Of a stretch of DNA of 64,000 nt, positions 33,718 through 43,380 are shown piece after piece. Location of the stretch: NCBI GenBank assembly GCA_002104905.1, contig MCFE01000152.1, positions 62,001 through 126,000 of the forward strand, given 5' to 3'. This DNA comes from Basidiobolus meristosporus CBS 931.73 (Eukaryota > Basidiobolomycota > Basidiobolomycetes > Basidiobolales > Basidiobolaceae). The first letter of the stretch is position 1. Each line of letters begins with the position of its first letter. The translations under genes were made by a program, and so were the position numbers. The notes under the pieces are model-generated. The model searched no databases and had not been told where the DNA came from. It worked only from the letters and a program-made list of their open reading frames with translations.

Positions 33718-36700
33718 AAAGCATATTCTCAATGTTTACCCTGCGAGGGCCATACAGCAGAAGATGTATGAAGATTGGTAAGCTTATCAGGTCTCAGACA
33801 ATTAGATCTCAATGCCAGAATAACATGGGGCAATAATGGTTCATAGAACCAATTCCAAATTTGTCTAGGTGCAAATATGGGGGAAATTGTTTAAGAGTGA
33901 GGAATGATCGTAGTGCGTAACAAAGAATGATTTACACCTCTTGCATTGGATAAAAATCAAGATCAGACCCAACGTATAAGATAACGATTAGCTACGAAAC
34001 CTTGTCGTTATGGATGACTTGGTGCTCCACTGATCATTTGCAACCTAAATCCCAATACTTTGTAACATAGTGATGCGAGACTAATTGATTGAGGTGTAGG
34101 TTGCAGCCTAGCTCACGTGAGTACGAGATGTATCAGAGTGAATACTCGTAAGTCAGCCTATCCGGGGGCGACTAGTCAAAAAAGAGGCCCCATATCGGGG
34201 CAAGTTTGTATATAGTTGTTCTGAAGCATTGCAGTGAGCGTGACCTAGATATGGGAAAGGAATTTTCAGCATTCCAAATACTTCCTGATCTGAATAACCA
34301 AGCTGTGTATCCAAAATAGTCCATCCAGACACCATAGCACTAACCCATACTACTGATGATAGTGCCTAACTGGTACGGATGAGGGTAGTGGCATACATCA
34401 AGAAGCAAACCAGTTGACTGGCCATGGCCTGATACGCACGCATTGGATCAGTTTAATCTGTTAGATCAATGTGAATCAAATTCCTACCTAAATGGCGGGA
34501 TATTCAAGATAGACATTATTCGGAGCTCTGTTTTGACTAGCAGATCAGGCTTCGAAGGCACTGGGGGTTGATTTGGTACTGGGGCTTGACCCTTGTTTTT
34601 ATGGATTGATCCTACCGCCAAGGTACAATCCAGCCCTTACCATTTCTGAGGATATGTAGGTAATAGCCAGTTCAGATGATAGGATAGGATCTATGGTGTG
34701 CGGTGTGTGGTGTGGTAGATCGTACGAGGGTGATTCACTTTAGTGTCATCTTCCAACTCCTTATTGCACTGGACCAGATCTCTGACGAGTGGGGCCACAA
34801 CAATAGATCAGCCAATCATCTCCCCCAACTGCCGACACCGTGAATGAACTTTAAATGCCAAACAAATTGGACCGAAGGGTTTCATTGTGGGATCTGTTTG
34901 ACATAGTAAGTTGGGTTATATATAAACCAGCCTATGGGCAAGCGATGGAACAAGCACAACAAATGGCTTTGCATAACGAAAACCTTGTACTTGTGCCCAC
35001 TAATATCCAGCCCATCTCAGTCAGACGTTTGGAACTGGATCGACAGATTCCAGCGATTGTCCTAAAGCGCCGCAATGCCATTGCAGTTTCACCGCCTGAC
35101 TCACTGGCGCCTCACTCATGGCGGATCCATTCTCCATACTGAAACTAAGTGGACTGAGAGACCTGACCTGAAAATCACCACGCCTTAGCAAAATAGAGAA
35201 AATTCCTTCGAAGCAACATAGATGACCCAGTGTATCGTAAATAGGAGATCTCTCCCCACACTGACGAGACAATAAACATACCAAATACGAGTTGATATTT
35301 GGCCAACTAACTGTTCTACTCGCTTCCAAATATGGGCTCCTTAATCGGGTTCTCACCAACACCCTAGGCCGGTGATTTCCAGCTATTACCTTTATACAGA
35401 TTCAGATTCTTTGTGCCGGGCAGGGAATAATAGATTTCAGCCTCTGGAGTCTATGTCCGCCTTTAGGCCAACCCAGCTCCAGGTAATGGTTAATGTATAC
35501 AGGCTCCGGAGCACAGCGATCGTTCTGATATATATGTAACCTGCATGCCACGGTTTACTCCGATATCAGCCAAGGTCTAGGATGCTATGGGAACCCGCCC
35601 TGACGGGCACTGTAGTCATGGCTATTGATTCTTGAGGCTGTCACCAATATATATTTGGAAGGATAGAGTTCAGACCAATCAGCCTGCTCCTAGCTGAGCT
35701 ATTCTTCGATCCCAACTGTGCACGTAGGAGCTAAATCCGGCCTCTGAAGAGCTTGGATTCTGTGCGTTCAGGAGTACCACTCTGCGTCATTTCATAGGGA
35801 AGTGTGGTTGGCAATCCCGAAATAGGGCTGAACTATCGTATGGTAACGCTCGAATCTCTGTAAACTTCAGCCAATGCTTCAAGAATATGAAGGGGATAAA
35901 CATCACGAATTATGGGTTTATTTAGATTCCTAAACAACAGAAACGGTGCTACATGACCAATAATTGCTGCCTATAGGACGTCAGCTCCATCGGATTTGAT
36001 TATCTTGAAACCAGTTTCAAGATCTAGTAAGTTGTAGATCATGTCCACCTCACGAATATCTAAGAATAATCCGCTTGGGCACGGGCGAAGGACACATGCA
36101 GCCATTGAACAGTCGGCTCCATGCACTTGACGCTGTTCGCCTACTAGTGCCTTAGTGCATAGCAGTAAGTGCAGCTTTTGGGGTTTTTGGCGGAGAGTTG
36201 GCGGAGAGGCGTTCGTCTGATTTCGGGATTAGAGAAACCCCTTTCCTCCCCTCAATGTAACCCTATAATATATAGCCTATTTTCCCCTCGTGACACATTC
36301 GATTTATCAAGCGTTCACAGATCGCACAAACTGCACCTCGCATCTCTCCTGAGCTTTCTTTGGCATCCAGAACCAGTACTAGTATCAACGGGACATGGTC
36401 TTCGAGATGGGAATAACTGGATCAATTGTATTGGTGAGGTTTATCATCAACAGAACAGAACCCACCATGCATGCAGCTCATTATTACCTTAACGATCAAT
36501 ATGATTCCAAACCTATTTCGTCACACCCAGCGTAGATGTGGCAGGAGTAGGCTGCTATTTCGATCGTTGGTCACTAACTGTATTCCGAAAATGGTGTTTA
36601 CAGTAGTCCCAGAGTTCCTGGGGTCGCCAATAACCTTCGACTCACCAATACAATGTGGCCCAATTGAGAGATTTGCATTATGAAAAAAATGAGTCAGGCC

Positions 36701-36740
36701 ACATATACTTGACGTCCGCTCGAGGTTACTGTTGCTTCTT
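33718..36740. other. Gene-poor stretch, no gene recognised
   Basis: Three kilobases with only short open frames (longest 34855-35142, 95 codons, and 36169-36492, 107 codons) and no recognisable domain. Base composition is less repetitive than the transposon block and no LTR or transposase pieces are seen. The region could hold the upstream control DNA of the HMG-box gene, but nothing specific can be pointed to. Confidence 0.5.
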
Positions 36741-36746
36741 TATAAA
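36741..36746 (+). promoter_or_regulatory. TATA box candidate for the HMG-box gene
   Basis: TATAAA lies 92 bases upstream of the chosen ATG, a usual distance for a fungal core promoter with a short 5' leader. Confidence 0.45.
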
Positions 36747-36832
36747 CTTAGAGTAATCGGGTTGCGATCATAAAGTATCTTTCAAACCGCATTAAGGGCA
36801 TCTCCACCGCAAATAATCAGCTCGACTTGACC

Positions 36833-37669
36833 ATGAGAAGCATACCATCTCTAAGTTCGTACTCAGGAGTTCCAGAGTATGTTGTTAGCTACGTGTCCGA
36901 GCAACCACCACTATCCTTGCCTTCGTCAAGCAACGGGGTCTCCATACATCTCTGCCTTCACGAATCTCCTGAATTCTTTAGCAATCCGAGACTAAATGGA
37001 ACGAGCCTGCTGGAAGAAGCAACCATGTCTATTCCTACGGAGGGAGAGTTTTTCTTCGTACCTGAAGGCTTTGTACCTATCCTGATAGTCGAATCGTTAA
37101 CCTCGGTAATAGAATACAACTACCCGACCAATGCAGTCCCTTCGACCCAGCCCAGATTCCCCGGTCCGGTTTATTCCGCCTCGATCCACACTCAGCCGAC
37201 TGGGAATGTACCTCCTCGCGATGTCAAGGCCCTGCATCCAGGAGCCTCAAATCCAGCCAAGACGAAGGGCCCGAAGCTCAAAAAGGCGCCACGACCTACC
37301 AATGCATTTATCATTTTCCGCAGGGAGAACCATGGACGCATATTCCAGCAGAACCCACATCTATCCAACAATGATGTTTCCAAGGCGCTGGGGAAAGAAT
37401 GGAAGGAACTGCCGGAACACAAGAAAGATATCTACCGTGAAAAGGCGAAAAACCTTCAATTAGAGTATCAGCACAAGTATCCCGACTACAGATTTACCCC
37501 TCCAGCACATCGCCAAAAACGCGCGAAAACGCCCAAGTTAGTCAGCGATTGCATGGAGCACACTTACACCAAGCCCAGCCATCCAGCCCCAGACACTACA
37601 ATGCACACACGTCCTTCACAAAGTCCTTTTCATATATTGTATATTCCGAAGGTGGGCAGCTCCAGCTAG
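36833..37669 (+). CDS. HMG-box (MATA_HMG-type) transcription factor
   Basis: A single-exon protein of 278 residues. The first in-frame ATG is at 36833. The HMG box lies at about residues 152-222, starting KKAPRPTNAFIIFRRENH and continuing through LSNNDVSKALGKEWKEL to YPDYRFTPP. It has the three-helix pattern with PRPxNAFIxFRR and the WK core, followed by a basic tail (HRQKRAKTPK). This is the sequence-specific SOX/MATA class that binds and bends DNA in the nucleus, the class that includes fungal mating-type proteins such as sexM/sexP and MAT1-2-1. The N-terminal 150 residues are Ser/Pro-rich with a hydrophobic patch (GFVPILIVES); the C-terminus is Pro/His-rich. Typical mating-locus neighbours (SLA2, APN2, triose-phosphate transporter, RNA helicase) are absent, so a mating role is unproven. 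It is isolated between transposon debris. Confidence 0.85.
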   Translation: MRSIPSLSSYSGVPEYVVSYVSEQPPLSLPSSSNGVSIHLCLHESPEFFSNPRLNGTSLLEEATMSIPTEGEFFFVPEGFVPILIVESLTSVIEYNYPTNAVPSTQPRFPGPVYSASIHTQPTGNVPPRDVKALHPGASNPAKTKGPKLKKAPRPTNAFIIFRRENHGRIFQQNPHLSNNDVSKALGKEWKELPEHKKDIYREKAKNLQLEYQHKYPDYRFTPPAHRQKRAKTPKLVSDCMEHTYTKPSHPAPDTTMHTRPSQSPFHILYIPKVGSSS

Positions 37670-38811
37670 ATGTGGCCATACACAAATTTGCAGGTCTTGC
37701 ACCAAGAACACTCTATATACACACATGAATTTCGGGCTTCGTCTACAAGTACTATGACATTCCATCAGGGTGAAGGTGCACCCATGGAATATTCCTGATC
37801 AGAAGAGCAATCATTCGCATTGAATGGCCTCTAGATGCTCAATTTGCAGGATCCCATTGACGGGGGTGTTGGTATATTTACGAATGATCTCGCCTAGAGC
37901 GCACATTCACTCTGAATTGGATGTAAATAAACCTGACAAACCTCATATGATATCCATCTCCAAACAAAGCAAGGCTCTTACGTCTTCTCAGCTTCCAACA
38001 GATTCCTCTTGCTACACGCCACCAGTCCTTGCTGATAAGCCTGGCTTCAGCAAAAGCCATTCGACATCACCAAATCTATTTCGGCCCAATATGAACGTGG
38101 CCCACCCTATGTTAACATGTATGGAAGGCCGCTCAAAGATCTTGCCATCAGTAGATAATCTGGCACATTTAGCCGTTGCTAAATATATTTTGTCTAGTTT
38201 GGTCTGAACCAACCCACCTGACAGATCCACTTGTTGATCTTCAACGACGATGGAATCACGATACTCCTGCCTAGTTGGATACCCGGCTTATGAACACGGG
38301 TTCCAAGTATTTTGGTACAACCATGGTGCGAGATCGATGCAACTATTAATGACCTGCGGCTTATTGTTTCGGATAGGTTTGAACAATGAGAAGTAAATAT
38401 TAGTATAGCGTTTATTTCTCATATAGTATATACTGATCGCCTAGTATATTTACCACACAAATATTCTTAACAGCCCTCCCGATATGCCAGAAGCTCAAGC
38501 CACTGCTCAGATACCATTCTACTGCAATATTTGGGTTTTGTTGGTGCATAGTTATTTTCCACCAATCACATCTAGTCCCTTTTTCATCCCAACTAGGCAT
38601 GATTGGCTATATCCTCTATCTGATCTAAATGATAAAAATTGCCCTCTGGTCATTAGTATATTATTTTTAAGATTCTACATATATACTAGACTCAATTAGA
38701 TTTGTGGATGTAAGTGGAAATACACCATAGGTATATCTAATAGAGCTTTGAATAGCTGAATACAGAACTGGTCCACATTATAAATCAGAAATTGCCACCT
38801 ATTCATGTTGC
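37670..38811. other. Intergenic region with one unassigned open frame
   Basis: A 127-codon open frame at 37824-38207 starts MASRCSICRIPL and is Ser/Pro-rich. It resembles no family I know and has no clear splice link to the HMG gene. The remaining DNA shows no gene or transposon signature. Confidence 0.35.
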
Positions 38812-38990
38812 AAATTTGTAATTCAACCAGACTATTCTATTAACTTTGTCACTTAAAACATAATTAACCAACCTTAGGGTTTCTTCCCAAGCTTCTTGTC
38901 AAGTGTCACCTCAAATATTCTGCCAGGATGTCAGATACCCAGGGCTTGAAAAATTTCAATGCTGTCCAAAGTGTTGCAATACTTTAGGGG
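38812..38990 (+). repeat. Diverged Copia LTR fragment (family E, copy 6)
   Basis: Recognised by the order of family E blocks: TGTAATTCAACC, AACTTTGTCACTTAAAAC, GATACCCAGGGCTTGAAAA and TGTCCAAAG. The 3' third is missing. Confidence 0.6.
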
Positions 38991-39344
38991 CTTTTTGAAG
39001 TAATTTGGAGAACTAGAAGACTTGTACAGTATTTGCTGCTTGTTACACCAAGTTCAAGGAAGGCATTTGTACAATTGAAAATGGTTAGACTGGTGCAAAA
39101 AGGCTGCTGCCAGCTGTGTGAAGCATTGGTTGCTATTGAGCAGATTTAAAATACCAATGCTTCCAAACCTTCCTCAACTAAAGAATTAGCTGATGTCCTA
39201 CAAGCCAAATTAGAAGTAACTAAATCCTATTTTATCAACAAGTTGAATGGAATCTTGACTATGTGAATTCTTTGGTGTAAGCCAAATTTCTACTACAGTC
39301 AATATATTTCTGAATTACTTCACTAAACACTATTTATTTATTCA
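38991..39344. other. Transposon-like remnant, no gene
   Basis: AT-rich DNA between two LTR fragments with no open frame of note. It is probably an internal Copia or unrelated element remnant; I cannot assign it. Confidence 0.3.
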
Positions 39345-39565
39345 ATACAGGCATGTATATATACCTTAGTAGGGTATAAACAACAAGTGTGCAGAGTGTG
39401 AGGCTGTTTGGATAACCTTGATCTTTCCTATTTTCTGGGTAACTGATGTTTAGGTGAAGCTATTCCATGTAAATCCTGACAAGTAACATGGCCAGAATTT
39501 TCTAAGATTTGTAGACTGTGATCCAAGTAACCAAGTTTGGTGGATATTTAGGTACAATTCACAAT
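39345..39565 (-). repeat. Diverged Copia LTR fragment (family E, copy 7)
   Basis: A minus-strand copy with AAATCCTGACAAGTAACATG, GGTGGATATTTAGGTACAAT and GTGCAGAGTGTGAGGCTGTT blocks matching the family consensus. 39,566-39,758 next to it is also element-like (possibly Copia internal DNA). Confidence 0.65.
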
Positions 39566-39758
39566 AACAAGTTCACCCATATTGATGATGTTGCAAGATT
39601 CTATGGAAAATTGATTGTGATCTTGGAAACTAGAGTTCCTTAATGCTCACCAGTTACTTTACCAAGTTCAAAATGCCAAGTTTCTTATTGATTTCACAAG
39701 AACTTTATTGAGCATAACATAGGAATGTTCCAAAAAAGGTCCCTGGAGGTGGTATACA

Positions 39759-40107
39759 TGATGTAAAAATTCGTATTTCCACCTAAATATTCATCTAACT
39801 TAGTCACTTAGATCATTACCTTCATATCCTAGAGAATACTGACCAAACTCCTTGTTGGGATTTACAAAGAATATTTTCACCAAAATAACAGGTACCCAGA
39901 ACATGAAAATTCTCAGAGTTGTCCAAACAGCCCCAAACTTTGCACACATGTTCTTGAGACCTTCCTTAACCTATTCTACATGTTTTTTATGCCAAGATCA
40001 TGTAAAAGTAGAAATACTACTTTTACATTTAATAAATCATTAAGTGAAAATCACATAATCTACTTGTTCTCCCAACCACTTCCAATATCTCCAAGACTCT
40101 TACAACA
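39759..40107 (+). repeat. Complete solo Copia LTR (family E, copy 8)
   Basis: A 349-bp LTR from TGATGTAAAAATTCG to ACTCTTACAACA, flanked by the direct repeat ATACA (39754-39758 and 40108-40112). The intact duplication shows that this is a real solo LTR left by recombination. It contains TTTAATAAATCATTAAGTGA, the family's polyadenylation-like block. Confidence 0.93.
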
Positions 40108-40143
40108 ATACAGTGCATACAGGTCTTTAGATGGGTTCAAAGA

Positions 40144-40385
40144 TATTGTAGATTTTGTAATTACACCTAGATACTCACATAACTTGGTTACTAGGATCAT
40201 AGTTCAAAAATCTGAGAGAATTTTGGCCAAGTTTCTTATTGGGATATACTTAGAATATTCCCACTAAAGTAATAGGTACACAGAACATAAGAAATCTCAA
40301 GGTTATTCAAGCAACCACTAACTTTGCACACATATTCTTATGACCTTCCTAAGCATATTCTAACTCCCAGGAACAAGCAAAAAGA
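40144..40385 (+). repeat. Truncated Copia LTR (family E, copy 9)
   Basis: It starts TATTGTAGATTTTGTAATTACACC and follows the family through TGACCTTCCTAAGCATATTC, then breaks off just before a short AGATATATATATATA run at about 40,383. Confidence 0.75.
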
Positions 40386-41182
40386 TATATATATATAGGT
40401 CAGGTAAATACTATATATGTAGGAGTAGGCTAAGCATTTAAAACAATAGATGCATGTAGCAACGTAAACTAGTCGCTGATAAACTACTTATGGAACATTA
40501 GCAATTTCCTTGTGTCCTAGTTTCACCTGCAGCTTTAGCTTTGTGAAAGTATCCTCTACCAGGCTTATTCTATGATATTATTCATACAAATGCGCCACCA
40601 ATGGTTTCAACAATGAAAACCGAGACCCATTGTTGCATCCGGTGGCTGCCGCAGCATCACTAGAACAGTCCTCCATATCACGTGCTAGTTCCACGAAAAA
40701 CCATAACGGCTCATGCCGATGAGAAGCCAATAGATTTGGATTACATAATCCAAGCCAGTGTATATGCATCGCGTTCTTACCACTATCTATAGCCAATCAT
40801 TTCAATCAAAATCATGACAATCCAAACTAATACCACGAGCGGCATTCATGGAATATGAAACCAACATTTTCAGCATGCCAGTGAGCTAGGATTCACAATC
40901 ATCGGCAGAGCCAATCACTCCCGTAAATTCCGGCGACGGTTCACCTTTTTTAACTTCTGGATTCGAGCCTAGTGCGTTGAATCACGCGTCGATAAACCAT
41001 ACATCACCAGAATGATGGTTAGGTGGACACCGGTGAGCGTAAGATGGAAAAAATCCCACATATACTTTATTTTGCTGTACGGTTGGAGGAGAATGACGGT
41101 GATGAAAGTATGCTGCTAAAACTAGCTAGACTTCTATACATAATATACAGAGCCAGAGAAAGACAGTAGACAAGAAAAATGC
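40386..41182. other. Intergenic spacer downstream of histone H3
   Basis: No gene recognised. The sequence becomes less AT-rich and non-repetitive after about 40,600, marking the edge of the gene island. No histone-type 3' stem-loop was found downstream of the H3 stop codon. Confidence 0.5.
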
Positions 41183-41620
41183 TTATATAGTGTAAGTTTC
41201 TCCACGAAGTCTTCTCGCCAAGTAAATATCTTTGGTTTGAATGGTAACACGCTTAGCATGGATCGCGGCTAGATTGGTGTCCTCAAACAGGCCCACTAGG
41301 TAAGCCTCCGTTGCCTCCTGAAGTGCAGCAATGGCAGTACCTTGAAAGCGAAGATCACTCTTGAACTCGCTCGCAATTTCACGGACTAGTCTTTGAAAGG
41401 GAAGTTTGTTGATAAGGAGCTCGGTGGTTTTTTGATAACGTCTGATTTCTCGAAGGGCAACCGTTCCAGGTCTATACCGGTGGGGTTTTTTCACCCCGTA
41501 TGTGCGTCTGCTTGCTGTAACGGCATTCAGGGTGTTCTTACGTGCGATCTTGGGGATCAGCTGCTTTCTTGGCACTTTACCGCCGGTTGACTTTCGCGCG
41601 GTTTGTTTGGTTCTGGCCAT
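41183..41620 (-). CDS. Divergent histone H3 variant
   Basis: An intronless 145-residue histone H3, the nucleosome core protein. The start is the ATG at 41620 giving [15 protein letters not shown]; the longer upstream frame is leader. K4, K9, S10, K14, K18, K23 and K27 are kept. After ARK27 the tail reads [14 protein letters not shown] before [10 protein letters not shown], seven residues longer than the canonical SAPATGG, and S28 is Asn. The fold domain is complete ([41 protein letters not shown]), with Arg63 replaced by Asn in LLINKLPF. The C-terminus reads RGETYTI instead of RGER(A/S). It lacks the long loop 1 of CENP-A, so it is not the centromeric variant. No H4 gene is divergently paired with it. 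Confidence 0.93.
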   Translation of the reverse strand: MARTKQTARKSTGGKVPRKQLIPKIARKNTLNAVTASRRTYGVKKPHRYRPGTVALREIRRYQKTTELLINKLPFQRLVREIASEFKSDLRFQGTAIAALQEATEAYLVGLFEDTNLAAIHAKRVTIQTKDIYLARRLRGETYTI

Positions 41621-41730
41621 AATAAACTGGTAGCTTTGTGTGTGTGTGCACGTGTGTCTGCTAAATAAATAAAATGAAGTGCAATCTGTTGGAAAGAGAA
41701 AGTTAAACACCTGCCGATTTTTTTGATCGT

Positions 41731-41740
41731 AATATATATG
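41731..41740 (-). promoter_or_regulatory. TATA box of the histone H3 gene
   Basis: The minus strand reads CATATATATT about 112 bases upstream of the start codon, with an ATTGG/CCAAT pair about 30 bases further upstream (near 41,765). Confidence 0.5.
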
Positions 41741-41767
41741 CTTTTGACAAATGGGGGTTGTAGCCAA

Positions 41768-43380
41768 TGATCATGCCTCTCGATATAGTTGCCTTTAATT
41801 CGAGTTTAATAAAGGGTCATGAGTGAATCAGATGCACTTTAACCAATATAAAACTGGTTTCTCTAAAATTGATGCATTAGCATTTGTATTGTCACTATGG
41901 ATCGAGGAATGTTCTATGGAACACCTAATTCCACTCTAAAGAGCTCTTTATGGCCAATATGCATGTCACTTGAGGGAAGTGACTTGCCTAGGCTCAGCAA
42001 TGGCAATGAAGCTGATTCAGCTTGCAAATACTTCTGAATAGAAGGTTGGTTTCCCAAGCTGAATCATGTGATAGGAATTTCATTCACAAACACAGCAGAT
42101 GCCAATGGGGATAAATGGAAGTAGTAACCCCATTGATTCTTGGATTAAAGCTCAGAGCTTTGGCACAGTAAATGCAATAGTCTCTTATAATTGGATAGTA
42201 TACTACTTGACAAAGCATTACCAATTTACTTATAGGCATTTCAATATCCAATAATATTAGGGAGATTCCATACCAGTACTGTGTTAGGGAGGTGCATGAT
42301 TGCCTACACTCCAAAGTATGGGGTTTCAGTACTGATGTGGAAGATAGTGATTTAGATCATCAGATAGTACCACAAGCCCTTACACCAAATTTGAAACTCA
42401 CTGATAGTGCAGTTAAAGCAGCATGGTGCATTTGTAAATGGAATACAAGGGTACCAGAGTATTTGTATTTTTGAAGGTGTTGGTGTCTTTCTTTTGCTTG
42501 CAGAGCCTAGAGCATACCTTAGCATCCTCCGAATATCCTTCTGCCCGCAGGTAATTCATACCTAGTGGGCTTCATTTGGGTAGGTGATCATAAGCGATGC
42601 GCTCATGCAATTTCAAAATATATCTCCATCATCACAAGCTATCAATGACTCAGCTTCCGAGTTGGGCTTCCGTAAGGGATGAGGGATGGTGAAGATTCTT
42701 CTGGAATGATCAGAATTCACGATTTGCCTGATGGCAATTTTGGGGTGGGATATGATCGATTTTGGGAGCAATATCCAATAATATCGGCAAAGCGGATCGA
42801 GAATAGATGCGGTTGATGGCAGACATTTGCACAAAAAGCCCTGGTCAACCAAGTGTTTCAACTTAAAAAATCAATAGGATTGTCCCATCTTCTAGGTTCA
42901 TCCACATTTTGATAGGCAGTTGCTGTGGCACATCCATTCTGCTAGTATTGATACTTGTCTACGCCATTCATATCTGTAGAAGGTAAGGTGGATTCACACA
43001 GTCTTTCCTTGCCTACCTTGAGTTTCGTGACACGATTTCCAAGCCGTAGTTACTGGCACTTCCCACCATTCAGTTTTTCAAAACGGCCCGCTTCTCCTTT
43101 CATCTTGACAACTGTATTATTGAGTAGTAGTGTTTCTAATTCGCGCTCTTTAAATACCAGAACATCATCTACCGTATCCACGTAGCCACACTTCAGTCGG
43201 AGCCATTTCCATTGTATTGCTCGCACTTGCGCGTCCTTATTGAGCAGCCCGTTTTCCAGACCATTCTATAATTTTAATACTAATGGATCCATCCGATACC
43301 ATCCTCGACAAAAGCCCTCCACAGTATGGTACTGCAAGTTTTCTTCAATCTTTCCTGGTTGTCCAAACTAACCTATCTTG
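41768..43380. other. Intergenic region, no gene recognised
   Basis: About 1.6 kb between the H3 gene and the deubiquitinase. 41,850-42,480 is AT-rich, with a near-palindrome AAGCTGATTCAGCTT at about 42,009 and element-like character, but no terminal repeats or coding pieces are recognised. Short frames of 60-82 codons show no domain. The 3' part contains the promoter of the deubiquitinase. Confidence 0.4.

Noticed and set aside
37824-38207. A second gene or 3' exon of the HMG-box gene
   Set aside because: There is no domain and no convincing donor/acceptor pair; the HMG frame ends in its own stop.
41183-41620. Centromeric H3 (CENP-A/Cse4)
   Set aside because: The N-tail with K4/K9/K14, a normal-length loop 1 and the overall core are those of ordinary H3.
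41621-41767. N-terminal 49-residue extension of histone H3
   Set aside because: It precedes the universal [10 protein letters not shown] start and includes the TATA region; it is 5' leader.
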